From Paraescarpia echinospica (Eukaryota; Annelida; Polychaeta; Sabellida; Siboglinidae): DNA of 64,000 nt. Numbering within the stretch: position 1 is the stretch's first letter; every line of letters begins with the position of its first letter. The DNA is taken from positions 54,777,858-54,841,857 of the forward strand of contig CM034542.1 in the NCBI GenBank assembly GCA_020002185.1, read 5' to 3'. Of this stretch, positions 25,801-37,000 are shown one piece after another. A model generated the notes under the pieces. It ran no database searches. It saw only the letters and a program-made list of their open reading frames with translations, and was not told where the DNA came from. The position numbers were made by a program, and so were the translations under genes.

Positions 25801-28800
25801 ATTTAAGTTAATTTAGACCTTTATAATTAATCTTGTAAAGTGTTACATGATTATATACGTAAGCAGAATTAAAGAAATATCAATTATTATTAAAGAGGTT
25901 ACCTCAGGTTAATAGGATGGCAATAAGAAAATGAACAATTAACGACATCATAGTCGTGATGTTGATCATGATTTATGCGTGCTGTTAATTCCTTTTTACG
26001 ATATATATCAGTCATCAAGAGAATTATACAAGACATTTTATGATAATTTTATTTTGTATGTACATTTGTGCATTATGATTGGTCAATATTATCTCGAATT
26101 AAATTTTTGTGAATTAGTGAGTGTGATTGAATGGTTCATTTTGGGTCAGTTGTGTTCACATATCTATGGTATGGTTCAGCCATGTAATTTTTTGACAACT
26201 ATTGTAAAAGTAAGGTTAGTGCATTGTATATGGGTATGAGACACACGTAACATGACGAAAATCAATAGTAAAAACGACGGGATACTATTGTATTAAGAAT
26301 GACAGGTGATACAGGCGAATATGTAGGCAAATGGGATCTTGGTTAAGCGTGGCATAAACCTGTCCAGAGGTAATAGTTTGTGAAACAGGAGAAGGGACAG
26401 GGAATATGTAACATTAGCCGACAGGGATCATCGCAGTCACGATACTCCAGTGATTCGCTCCAGTTCGTTATGTTAATTTCTCATTATTTCAGCTGCTGTT
26501 TTCTCATCCATTATAAGCGTCCTTTGGGGTATCGCAATCTAACTGTGTGCTGTAATGATGGCGTGACCTACTTCGAATGTCTGCTACTGCATAGCGCAAA
26601 CTGTACATGCTTTGTGTTAATTGTCTGCATTACATCTGCGTGGTTAAAGCGTGCCACTGTAGCTGAATGGCCGGTGTTGAAAACTACACAGATCTGGGCC
26701 AGACCTCTACATGTGGTTACCCTTGCTCCAGCTAAGTAAACAAATGCTTATGCAATTATTACGCATATATGCTTATTGGGGGATTCAGGCACAATTTGGA
26801 AGTGATCATTAGTTGAAATCATGCAGCCGTGCCCAAAATAGCAGGGTGGGGATATAATTATATGAATCTATTCTGTGGTTTCTAGCTTTTTATGAGCATT
26901 ATGTGCAGTTTCATATTGTTCCTGTTGTAGGACAATTTTACTTCTAATAATGCAATAATTGTTATTTTATATAGACTTGAATGTCAAATTTTTGAAGAAT
27001 GTCATGAAATAAAACGACTTGATATGTGAGGTGGGGACAGACTACCACTCCACATGGAAACACAAGATGGGGACAGACCACCACTCCATATGAAATATGA
27101 TGTGGGGCCAGACCACTCTTCACGTGGATATGTGAGGTGGTGTCAGACCGCTATTTCGTGATACACAACAATCGAAACTGACAGTGTCTAGTTTGTGCTT
27201 GACACCATTGACGCTGCCTGATATTGGCATGACACTGTCAGCTGAAGACTTACGTCCATGATACCAATGCTTTCACAGTACATCATGTCAGCCTCTAGAT
27301 AGGCACTACACTTTCTGATTAGTCCATATGTCATTGTTGGCCGAAGTAGAATCTTGGTGTATTTAGGCAGTGCAGTTTATGCAGGCCCTCATTGTCACAT
27401 TAACAGTGTAGCGAATAATTATAATTATGTGCTGATTAGCTGTCATGAACACATTGATCACGTTTCAGGCTTCTCATCAGACAAGATGCAGGCCACATAG
27501 ATAGCGACCAGTAATGGCCAATTAGCTATATTTCCTAAAATAAACTAACAGACGTGGATTTTTTATCAACTGGAGCCATACTGAGGATTGCTAAAAATGG
27601 TGACTGAATAAAGTACTTAGAATTTAATATGAAAACTTCACTGCTGTTAACCTGGGGTAAACATCATATAGTAAGCAATTTACCTTGAACCCGCTCTTAT
27701 TTGAATTTACAAATATTGTTTATAATGTACAACACAATCTCACGATAAAACGACTGGTCAGACATTGGATCATTGAGAGAGCTACAGAAAGGGTGCCTGG
27801 TGTTTCAGTGCTGCCACACCATGTCCAACTAAGGAACTAACCACAGCCCACACATACCTGGCAGGCATCTCTCAGGTTGTGTCAGTAAACGTGTCATTTA
27901 TCTCTGTGTTAACTTGCTCTCCCCAGGTGGCATTAGTCAAAACAACTGCCTCACTACAAGGTCATTGGCCTTTCAGTTGTAGACAGGCAACACACATCAA
28001 ACAGCTGTTTCAGCAGGCTGACAGAAATGTACACAAAATACTTTTCTTGTTGCATTCAAAGGAAATGTTTACTAAAGAAAGCTGGAGAACTGTCAGTGAG
28101 TTGTTGGTCTTTGATCACATAGGAATCATTAGGATGTGATAGAAGAACGTTGGTCGGGGTAGCCACACCGCAGTAAGGGAGCATCCATTTTATGTTTAGT
28201 CAAACATATTTTTTATTTCACTGTACTACAACCAAAAACACTGTCCTGGTCCATTAAATGATATGAAATAATGTGTTAACCTATATCTATTATGTAACAT
28301 TTCTTTAAATGCTGAAGGTCATAGCATACAGAACAAGCAGTTTTGACATAGGAAAATGCCATCTCCACCTGTGTCTTCCTTCCTCCCTGTTCCTTCCACC
28401 CTATCCCTCCCTCCCTCCCTTCCTCTCACTCCCGCCATTCACAGAGTGATATAGTGGTGCCCCTTTATTCTACGGTTTCATGTGGCATTAATCATGTAAT
28501 AAAATACATTAGTGATAGCACTGACAGTATGTTTGTCTGTGTGAAGTCTGCCATTAAGCAAAATTGTGAACCCTCTTGTTTTGCTAAAATGGTTCAATTT
28601 TGTGGCATTCATAAATAAATGTCTTGTTTTATCTTTGCAGGCGAGGAATTCTTTCGTTGCCAGAAGTGTCAGAAACAAAAGGTAAATATTGTTTCTTTTC
28701 CCACAGTACTGGAATTTAAACACCCCACCTGGCAGACGGAGTGATACATTGCCTGCTTGCACTCAGAGAATGGCGTAATAATACATTGTATACATTTGTC

Positions 28801-31800
28801 TTTGTGGACGAGATAATATGCTATGTATAAATCATAGTTTTAAACATCTACTTGATATACAGGGTTCACTGGGTGTTGTTGTAATGATTATATGAACTCG
28901 GAACTCAAAATCAATTTATTTGACCTATAAATACGATACATATGCAATGAATAATGTAAGTAATAGATAAGGTCGGGAGACTCCCATTAAGATATATAAT
29001 ATCACTAGCACAGGAGCCACTCCATAAATATAAACAACAAGATTTACATGACACAAATCAGACTAGCATATGACTTATTTTATAGTTGATAATTACTCAT
29101 TGTATCAATATACATACATAATACAAGGACTGATTATATGTACTCGTGTACACATTGACGTACATATGAATAGTTAGGTATACATTTCAATATGTATTAC
29201 GAATTACAAATAAAGCAATTATGAATACGACAACGGGATTCATAATTTAAAAAAAGTTGTATATATGTTATACTACAACCAGACTATTAGTATGATATAT
29301 GCAGTGTTGAAAATCTACAGTGTCCAATTGACCACATTCAGAAATACCGGGGGGTACTGCTTCAATAAACTTCTTAACATATTCACCCACATTGTAAAGG
29401 TACACAGGTAATTCATGCCCTTTTATTCTTCTCTACCATTAATGAGTACAGATACTTTTCATACAGATAGAATCCTTTTCACGTTGCAGTCCCTCTGACC
29501 TTGAAGCCGACCTTGAAGACAATCAAGACTACGACAGCACGGTCAGCCAATCAGAGACTAATCTCACCATCATCGGCCAGTCATCGTCGTCATCATCATC
29601 GTCATCAGCACACAAGTTTGGTTCTTGTACGTCAACCCCGAAGGTGACTAAACCACTAAGTGGTTTGACACAAGGGGGCCGAGAGGAGATTCGGGGACGG
29701 TCGCTGTATGCGTCACGGTTTGGTATCCACCCTCAGGGTGATGTGGGGCGTGCCAGGCCCATGGGTGGGGACGTCCACGAACACACAGCAGCACAGGAGG
29801 TGTTTAGACAAAGTGCGAACACAAAGGACACTCGCAGTGAGAGGTTACGGTCGGATGTGCCCACGAACCGAGGCGAGATGGGACTCGTCACAAAAAATAT
29901 CCACCTCGCTCAGGTTCGTTTTGAGCTGATGTTTGTTTATTCAACTGTAGCAAATCATTTAAAGATGTCTCCACGAGTTAATTAGTCCATTGTGGATCAT
30001 ATCAGTTGATGTTCACATTTGTAGCGTGTGAACAGCGATCACTAGTAACTTGTGAAAGTGCTAACAACCTTATGTTATGGTATTTACAGAGATAATGCAA
30101 CCTTTGTACTTTGTCGTCAAAGTTTTATTGGGCCAGTAAATAACTTTACCCACACGAGAGATCAGAAGTGAAGAATACATGTGGTTGTGTTATTGGTAGA
30201 AATGATTGAAAATTGAGAATTGTGATAAATATAATAGCATGAGCCAGTGTAAGTGTATTATGCCAATATATTTTATTGTCAACGTAGGTGCTGTTGTATT
30301 TTGAACATAGGTGTTTTTTTAAAGTTTGGCTCATATGGGAACTGTGGAATGACATAGAAGAAACACTGGTTTTTCTCACATTTCTTATTACACATAAATT
30401 TCAGGCACAGCAGACAAACTGCATATACAAAATACCTTAAAATCACACAGCATTTGAAATGTTGTTCCATTAATATCGTGATTTTGTTTCTAACATGATC
30501 AAGTACGACAAGCTTATTGGTGTCAGCATTGCCTGCTTTATAAAAACGTGATAAATACTAGTGTAGTAATTATAATTGTGTAGGTGTGTAAGGTATGTTG
30601 TACAAGGGCAGTACAGTTGCTGTGACACCTGAAGTTACCTGTGATATCCTTGTAACACCTGAAGATACCTGTGATGTCCTTGTAACACCTGAAGGTGCCT
30701 GTGATGTCCTTGTAACACCTGAAGGTGCCTGTGATGTCTTTGTAACACCTGAAGGTACCCGTGATGTCCTTGTAACACCTGAAGGTACCTGTGATGTCCT
30801 TGTAACACCTGAAGGTACCTGTGATATCCTTGTAACACCTGAAGGTACCTGTGATATCCTTGTAACACCTGAAGGTACCTGTGATGTCCTTGTAACACCT
30901 GAAGGTGCCTGTGATGTCTTTGTAACACCTGAAGGTACCCGTGATGTCCTTGTAACACCTGAAGGAACCCGTGATGTCCTTGTAACACCTGAAGGTGCCT
31001 GTGATGTCCTTGTAACACCTGAAGGTACCCGTGATGTCCTTGTAACACCTGAAGGTGCCTGTGATGTCTTTGTAACACCTGAAGGTATGTCTTTGTAACA
31101 CCTGAAGGTACCCGTGATGTCCTTGTAACACCTGAAGGTGCCTGTGATGTCTTTGTAACACCTGAAGGTACCCGTGATGTCCTTGTAACACCTGAAGGTA
31201 ACTGTGATGTCCTTGTAACACCTGAAGGTGCCTGTGATGTCCTTGTAACACCTGAAGGTACCCGTGATGTCCTTGTAACACCTGAAGGTACCCGTGATGT
31301 CCCTGTAACACCTGAAGGTACTTGTGATGTCCTTATAACACCTTAAGGTACCTGTGATGTCTTTGTAACACCTAAAGGTACCTGTGATATCTCTGTAATA
31401 CTTGAAGGTACCTGTGATGTCCTTGTAACACCTGAAGGTACATGTGATGTCCTTGTAACACCTGAAGGTACATGTGATGTCCCTGAAACACCTGAAGGTA
31501 CCTGTGATGTCCCTGTAACACCTGAAGGGACCTGTGATGTCCCTGTAACACCTGAAGGTATATGTGATGTCCCTGTAATGCCTGGAGGTACCTGTGATGT
31601 CCTTGTAACACCTGAAGGTACCTGTGATGTCCTTATAACACCTGAAGGTTCCTGTGATGTCCCTGTAACACCCGAAGATACCTGTAACATCTGAAGGTAC
31701 CTGTGATGTCCCTGAAACATCCGAATGGACCTGTGATGTCCCTGTAAGACCTGAAGGTACCTGTGATGTCTCTGTAACGCCTGAAGGTATATGTGGTGTC

Positions 31801-34041
31801 CTTGTAACACCTGAAGGTATCTGTGATCTCCCTGTAACACCTGAAGGTACCTGTGATTTCCTTGTAACACCTGAAGGTACCTGTGATGTCCTTGTAACAC
31901 CTGAAGGTACCTGTGATGTCCTTTTAACATGTGAAGGTACCTGTGATGTCCTTGTAACACCTGAATGTGCCTGTAATGTCCTTGTAACACCTGAATGTAG
32001 CTTATTATTAGTATATTATTATTAAGGTACCTGTAATGTCCTTGTGTGTGTGCTGTAACATCTGAAAGTTGCTTATTATTATTAAGGTGTCTGTGCTGTC
32101 CTCTGTACACAGCAACTAGAACAGGAGCGCGAGGAGACCCACAGACTAAGGGAGCTCCTTGAATCACGAGATAAGAAGATTACACAACTAGAAAATGAAG
32201 TGGCACTTTTGAACCAGGTAAATGTTCAGTCTTTGCATAAACCATTCACCTTTTGCTGCAATGGTTCTCAGTCTTTTGGCACATTATCCCCCTTTCATAA
32301 GACTATCTGCATAAAAACCCATCTCGACTTTGGCCACTGTTTTAGTGGATCAATTAGTAAATCATGTAGAATCATAATTTCAAGTAATATACACAAATGG
32401 TTAGGTGAAGGTCTATTTTCTGTATCTAGTAATTGTATTTATACATGATTTAGCATAAATGGTACACACAATTTAATTCCATAGTCTGCCAGTGTGCAGT
32501 TATATTCATGACTTGCATGAAACGTGGAATCTGGCATCCATTAAAATATTAGTAGGACATTTTATATATGTGTACTTGCATACAATGTTTTGTGGCAAAA
32601 TTGCAATTCTAAACAGATAATAAGATACGTCCTTTTAAAAAATCCACTGGAAATTTATGCGCATGCAAACAATGAAATATGAGTTGCAGTAATGGTAAAA
32701 CATTACATTTAGTTTGAATAATTGTATTGATTTGAAATACGACTTTTTCCACTGCACTTGCTATAAATGATAACACAATACATTTCGTTGAATTACTAAT
32801 CAGTAATTTGATATAGTTAAATTTGATTTACACTGCAAAGTAAAATGGCAGAGTAAAATGAGAGACTTTGAAATAGTCAATGACATTTTTCATCAGCAGA
32901 GTCAAATCTATTTGTTAGTGTAGATTTGTGTTGTAATACTGTAATGTCTTCAAATTGGAGAGGACATTTTCCATGAAAGTGTGAAATTGGAAGGTGTGAT
33001 AGCATATAGTTGTTGTTGAGATAACTAATATTCACTTCTCTATAATTTACAGAAGCAACATTAATCAGCTGGGGAAAGCTGATGTGGTAAATGCATTTCT
33101 AGGCATGCTGTTTGTTGTGTGAAATGTGTTTTGATTTTTGTTTCCTCGGCTTCACGTTTGTTGAGAAAACATGTCCAGCTTTGCTGTGTTATTTGTATTT
33201 TTGGAACATTCTGCCATTGTTTTGATTTGGTTTTGTATCAATTTCATAAAATAGCACATTTTGTCTATTAAATCAGAATGTGCTAAAATTGTTACCTAAA
33301 ATGGTGATTTGTTTTTGTTTCTTGCTTTTTGTGTGCATATTCAACAAACCACCGAATCACGTTATTAATGAGTGTGAAGTGCATTCATTATCTTGATGGA
33401 AATTTGTCCGGAAATAGCAACATCGTTTCAAGCATATGCGTGTCACTAAATGCATGCATATATGTTGTTTTTATATTATTTTCTGTGTGTGAAGTTTGGT
33501 TGGTTTTATTATAAATCCTGCTCGAGTATTCATTGCTTATTTGAACATGTGAGTATTTACATGTACTCGTACTTTATATATCATTTTGATGAAGAAAAAT
33601 ATGTAAACTAATTTTATTGAAAGCTGACTACTGTATAAAATCAGAGAAAATAATGGTTATTAATGCAATATTAAAGATGAACACGTGGCACCTTTTCACT
33701 AATAATTGGTAAGTTTTATGTCAGAATAGACAGTTACAATTTAAAAAAGAACTTCATAAATGCATCAAACTGAACTTGGGGAACATAAAACCTGATGATA
33801 TTAGGGAATTTTACATCACTGTTTTATTTGAATAATTTTAAAAGCTGTTTCTTTTTGTGCAGAATGTGTTTTCTGATGTGAAGAAACAACAAACTAGATG
33901 AGTGTTGTGTCTTTATTAGCGCTGAATTTTACGGCATTGTTTTTGTTACAGGATCTCGACGCGATGGAGAACGAAAACAAAGAACTACATGAAGAGAATC
34001 TCATCCTACTGCGAGCAATGTCACGCCTCGGGTCACAATGA
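10549..34041 (+). CDS. PAWR: PAWR (Par-4, prostate apoptosis response 4) orthologue, six coding exons
   Basis: Join 10549-10887, 17983-18090, 28641-28681, 29490-29913, 32113-32217 and 33952-34041: 368 residues, all introns GT-AG and in phase. Known role of the family: a pro-apoptotic regulator that binds WT1 and atypical PKC, dampens NF-kB signalling and acts in cytoplasm and nucleus. Two hallmarks identify it. Exon 1 encodes KRKLREKRRSTGV, the nuclear-localisation/SAC-core block almost unchanged from vertebrate Par-4, with T103 at the PKA-site Thr. Exons 5-6 encode the C-terminal leucine zipper (LLNQDLDAMENENKELHEEN, compared with LLNRDLDDIEDENEQLKQEN in human). The middle is low-complexity and poorly conserved, including nine Ser at 194-202. 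Vertebrate proteins are about 340 residues. The start is the first in-frame ATG after the TAA at 10267-10269, with G at -3 and +4. No vertebrate-like ELNNN SPSB motif is visible. Confidence 0.88.
11200..11650. repeat. Degenerate TAGTGTCATGGT-type short-period repeat region
   Basis: The words 'tagtgtcatggt', 'gtttagtg' and 'gttcagtga' recur irregularly at intervals of about 15-35 bp. The region is too diverged for a clean unit. Confidence 0.6.
12321..12540. repeat. 111-bp tandem duplication
   Basis: Two nearly identical 111-bp units (12321-12431 and 12432-12540), differing by about one base. The unit is 37 codons, so open frames run through both copies in several frames; I see no reason to call them genes. 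Confidence 0.9.
12743..13218. repeat. 57-bp minisatellite, about 8.3 copies
   Basis: The unit begins GTCACTCCCTTGGACCATTT; starts are spaced exactly 57 bp apart (12743, 12800, 12857 and so on). It is open on both strands (19-residue repeats) only because 57 is divisible by three and the unit lacks stops. Confidence 0.95.
13793..13802. repeat. Poly-G run
   Basis: About ten consecutive G within a G-rich stretch. Possibly length-variable. Confidence 0.7.
13921..14010. repeat. (CA)n-rich simple repeat
   Basis: CACACACACACGCATAAACA-type sequence leading into the palindrome region. Confidence 0.7.
14104..14175. repeat. 72-nt perfect palindrome with (AT)9 core
   Basis: Left arm 14104-14130 and right arm 14149-14175 are exact reverse complements (27 of 27), and the 18-nt (AT) core is itself self-complementary. 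The whole could extrude as a cruciform or transcribe into a hairpin. Confidence 0.95.
14186..14239 (+). repeat. 54-bp dispersed repeat, copy A
   Basis: Matches the reverse complement of 17355-17408 at 52 of 54 positions (core AAGACGAACCACAATTCTCC). It lies between the two palindromes. Confidence 0.85.
14250..14331. repeat. Second, imperfect AT-cored palindrome
   Basis: Arms GGTAGATGTACAGAAATACA and its complement flank an AT-rich centre, with a few mismatches and a small length difference between the arms. Same design as the palindrome 75 bp upstream. Confidence 0.85.
15991..16108. repeat. 15-bp minisatellite (GTATGTCAGGTATAA)n
   Basis: About eight units with one substitution and a shortened last copy. 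Open as a five-residue repeat, not evidence of a gene. Confidence 0.95.
17355..17408 (-). repeat. 54-bp dispersed repeat, copy B (inverted)
   Basis: Inverted partner of 14186-14239, 3.1 kb away, with two mismatches. The flanks are not shared, so this is a short interspersed unit rather than a large inversion. Confidence 0.85.
17983..18090 (+). CDS. PAWR: PAWR exon 2
   Basis: 36 codons, phase 0 on both sides, acceptor TTTGTTTCAG and donor GTAGGA. Encodes the acidic STGDSLDEDEKGEAETRR continuation of the SAC region, comparable in position and charge to the segment after the NLS in vertebrate Par-4. Confidence 0.82.
18239..20858. repeat. 61-bp minisatellite, about 43 copies
   Basis: The unit begins AATAATACATGCACACGCAA, continues through GTGTGGCACATATTTAACAT and ends CAGTGAGAGTC. 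Copies vary in an internal (TA)n run, in CACACGCAA/CATATCAAA forms and by whole-segment deletions. A block of units near 19860-20040 repeats the variant order of 19450-19640, suggesting higher-order duplication. Confidence 0.97.
20869..20958 (+). repeat. Dispersed repeat, copy A
   Basis: The reverse complement resembles 25242-25335 (shared ACCCATCCACC, TTTATCTA, GATGGGT blocks). Moderate identity with gaps. Confidence 0.55.
22591..22660. repeat. 25-bp tandem repeat, about 2.8 copies
   Basis: TTTATTCCTGGAGTGGCACC plus ctatg/ccatg, starts at 22591, 22616 and 22641. Confidence 0.9.
25242..25335 (-). repeat. Dispersed repeat, copy B (inverted)
   Basis: Inverted relative of 20869-20958, 4.3 kb away in the same intron. 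Possibly a short non-autonomous element; its ends are not defined. Confidence 0.5.
27028..27150. repeat. Imperfect tandem repeat, period about 35-40 bp
   Basis: About three to four units of the 'gtggggacagacYaccactcca' type with diverged spacers. Confidence 0.7.
28377..28425. repeat. (CCCT)n pyrimidine-rich run
   Basis: CCCTCCCTCCCTTCCT-type sequence about 215 bp before exon 3. Confidence 0.75.
28641..28681 (+). CDS. PAWR: PAWR exon 3 (41-nt microexon-like)
   Basis: Bounded by TTTGCAG and GGTAAAT; encodes ARNSFVARSVRNK plus two bases of a codon. The 41-nt length shifts phase and is restored by the 424-nt exon 4, so the pair must be spliced together. Support is the splice signals and the open joined frame; there is no strong family similarity. 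Confidence 0.7.
28682..29489 (+). other. PAWR intron 3
   Basis: GT...AG, 808 bp, AT-rich, no repeats or genes noted. The acceptor is CACGTTGCAG. Confidence 0.7.
29490..29913 (+). CDS. PAWR: PAWR exon 4 (low-complexity middle region)
   Basis: Entered in phase 2, left in phase 0 at GCTCAG/GTTCGT. Encodes an acidic start, a nine-Ser tract from TCA/TCG codons (length-variable candidate) and a polar, Gly/Arg-rich stretch ending KNIHLAQ, which leads into the zipper. The 424 bp stay open in only the predicted frame when joined to exon 3. Confidence 0.8.
29914..32112 (+). other. PAWR intron 4, mostly a 30-bp minisatellite
   Basis: GT...AG. About 1.4 kb of the 2.2 kb is a tandem array that runs almost to the acceptor at 32111-32112. 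Confidence 0.8.
30618..32035. repeat. 30-bp minisatellite, about 47 copies
   Basis: Unit AACACCTGAAGGTACCTGTG followed by ATGTCCTTGT. Left-hand copies are homogeneous and right-hand copies more diverged, with inserted TTATTATT. Because 30 is ten codons and the unit has no stop in several frames, open frames appear on both strands; I do not call them genes. Confidence 0.97.
32113..32217 (+). CDS. PAWR: PAWR exon 5 (first half of the leucine zipper)
   Basis: 35 codons, phase 0/0; acceptor CTGTACACAG and donor GTAAAT. Encodes QLEQEREETHRLRELLESRD and onward to ALLNQ (residues 305-339). It aligns with the vertebrate zipper segment RERQENLRLVRLMQDKEEM and the following LLNRD block. Confidence 0.9.
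32218..33951 (+). other. PAWR intron 5
   Basis: GT...AG, 1.7 kb, AT-rich, acceptor TTTTTGTTACAG. No repeats or genes noted. Confidence 0.75.
33952..34041 (+). CDS. PAWR: PAWR exon 6 (zipper C terminus and stop)
   Basis: 29 residues, DLDAMENENKELHEENLILL then RAMSRLGSQ, stop TGA at 34039-34041. It matches the vertebrate C terminus (DLDDIEDENEQLKQENKTLL) in register, which makes this the strongest part of the identification. Confidence 0.92.
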   Translation, partial: DLDAMENENKELHEENLILLRAMSRLGSQ

Positions 34042-37000
34042 TGTGTCTTGGGTCACAACGGTGTCTCAGCTCACGTTGATGTCTCTTAATTGATGTCACA
34101 TCTTGGGTCACAATGAAGCATCACCAAGGTTGTGATTTTGTCTGCCATGAACTAGTGACAGACAGGACCCACGTGCTCTCTTAATGATTGACGTCATACA
34201 CGAGTTATGTCTTGGTGACTGATGGTGATGACACAGTCTGTCAAGCTGAAACTGTGACATGTCAGGTTCCCAGAGACAATGAGAGTGCACTATGTCTCAA
34301 TGTTGCGTATTTCTCTTCTACATTATGTGTCATATCAGTGGCATGCCATGTCGCATTGACGCCAATGTCATGACCTTGTTTGACACAACTCAATGACACC
34401 AACTCCGTCATGTCATGTGATTATGCATCATATTTTTGTGAACTATTTCATGTTTTGAAGATGGTAATCGTATCTTCTTGAGTTTTCAATATTTCAGACT
34501 TGTGGAGGTACATCCACTGCTCAGTTCACAGTCGCGAATAGGTAGAGCAGTCGCCCAGTCAAACAGGTTTTATTTTACTGAAGTTTATGGGCCAAATATG
34601 CCCAAGGTCATGACCCCTTCTAGTACACCTCAGTTGTCTCCGTTTATTTCTCCTTTTCGGTTTTCATTCTCAAATGTAGCTTTTGCGGGGTTTTGCTTTT
34701 GAATGGTGTGGAAGGGTCCTGAATATATCAGGTGTATGATATGGACGCTTAAACTGTCTGCATCCAGGAGAATTTTGCTTTTAGCTCAACAGCAAGCTCA
34801 TTATTGGGGTATGACTGTAGTGTAGTGTGCAGCCACTAGATGGCAATAGTATACAGAACTGACCAAGATCGGCTTCGGAGGTTAGGAAACCATTGTGTAT
34901 TATATGAATTTATATCGTGCAAAAGATGATTGTATCGTGGAATATGTTTTGATTGATCTCTGACGAGACTTTGTCAAGTGAGCATGCTGTGATATAGAAA
35001 CAAACTACTAGTATACACCAATGGCCTTTGCTTACATCAAGTTTATATAAAGCAATATATTGGCCATTTTGTTGATACTGCAACCTTGAGGTTACCTTGA
35101 GGTTACCGGACCCAACTGCTGTTGCCGTGAAACAAAAAAGTTAAATTATTGTTACCAACATGTAGAAACAACAAAACAGTGTCTGGTATTATTCCCTTTA
35201 ATTAGTACAAACATCCATATAAGTGTTGACCTGTTTTCTAAGGTCTAGCACTTCTAAATATTTTGTTATTATAATATAACTATATAAAATTATCATGAAT
35301 TTTTCACGCTGTGGTTTGACTGTAAATGTATATTTTTGTGTAGGAAACCTTGTGTTTGTCACTGTATCATCATGCCAAACCAAATCTCTTGGCTGCCATT
35401 TGAAAGGTCCTTTTCACGTAAGTTTAAAACCATTTGGGAAAAACAAGTGTCTACATTCACCTAAAGGTAACTGTTGATCTGATCAAAGGGGGACATTATT
35501 AGTTTTGATAAGTTCACTGTTCCTGGACTATTGCAGTGACAGAGTCGGGAGGTCTTGTATTCGCTTTGCATGTTATGCTCTCTGGTGGTAAACATGCTTT
35601 CCCACCAATTCATTTCATAACAAAAGCTATGTTTGCCACTGAATAATAGTACTATGTTTAAGGAAATTAAACTTGTGTACAATAACGATAAAGACTTTGA
35701 CGTCCATTCTGTGAATAGAATCACCACGTTGAAATGACCAGGTCCGTTTCTCAGTTACTAATATTAAGTTTACAAAATGTCCATACTCTGGTTGACAATG
35801 ACATGCACTATATACACACAGACAGTAAAGATGATATCCCTATTCATATTTGTAAATTTTAGCAGTTTATTGTAACGTGAGTTACACAAAGTATCCCCCA
35901 ACTGACCAGTGGAGAACAATAGCAGAAACAGGTACAATATTGCAACCAATTGACTAACGTCATATGACAAACTGTAAAACCTTTAACCACTGAGGAATTT
36001 TGAAAAAATAAAGGTGGATGAATGCCTGAAAGTTTGGCAACCGAGTTGCAAATTGTCTGGGAGGAAAGGCTTACCGTTAGATGAAACCTACACGTAGTAA
36101 AAACCTGTTTTGGCAGAGGCAGACGGCCTATTCTGTAGTTCCTGGGATTGCCCTTTAATGTTGGGATGTGCGCCTGGTTCTCACAATCGAGACTTGTCAA
36201 TACAGAAAGTGGGACAAAGTACAGTTGATTCAACAATCTACTGTACGTTTGTGTTTGCAATATACCAGGGGTAGTCTAATATTGTTTCTAGCTCAAGAGG
36301 ATGATTCCAGGTTACGGAACAGACAAGGTCGCTTTGATTTGTTACAAGCTTATACCTACCCGTGGAGCTACAAACCACGACTCGGTTAGTTATCACCATT
36401 AGAGTATACCGGGTAATCCATTTGCAGTGGTGCTAACTTGAGATGCGGTAACCACTTTACTGTTGCCATATTTCTCTGATAAATGACAAAGCAAATATGT
36501 AACTTTGTAAGTATATAGGTAACTTGAAATAACTACCTTTATGTTTGTTTAATACATCGCCAATTGGTAGATCTTAAGCCAATGATCCAAGGAAATGAAT
36601 GAAGATGGAACTTTAGAAGAGACAAGTGCAAGGGGGCAACATACAAATTATACAATTAGATGTTTTCTTGCACAAAACACTTTATAGCCAACAAAACCTC
36701 TTCGCCAGAACGATAGTCCCTGGCTCTGAATGGCCCTTCTGAATGTTATGCCATGAGAGCTGCCAGCTAGTGAATATGCATATGATTAAAAGGCATTAAA
36801 CTACGAAAAAAGTTTAATGTCGGTTTATTTTGTGTGTGACATGTTTCAATATAAGTTTAATGTTGTTATAGTGATAAAAGTGTATCCTTATTTAATTTGT
36901 TATTTCATAGTTGGCCTGAGAGCCAATCATCGTCTCTACCCGAATCTGGGGTAAAGCTCCCTACCGGTAACAATGGCTGGAGCTTAATTATCCAGGCCAT

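Larger units (their letters stand above)
18091..28640 (+). other. PAWR intron 2 (10.5 kb)
   Basis: GT...AG. It starts with a 2.6-kb minisatellite 150 bp after exon 2 and ends with a standard TTATCTTTGCAG acceptor. Dispersed and short tandem repeats are listed separately; no other gene seen. Confidence 0.75.

Noticed and set aside
30538..32167. Long open frames on both strands with ten-residue repeats (VTPEGTCDVL, FRCYKDITGT, LQVLQGHHGY)
   Set aside because: They follow from a 30-bp tandem repeat without stops in an intron; no domain, no start context, and both strands are equally open.
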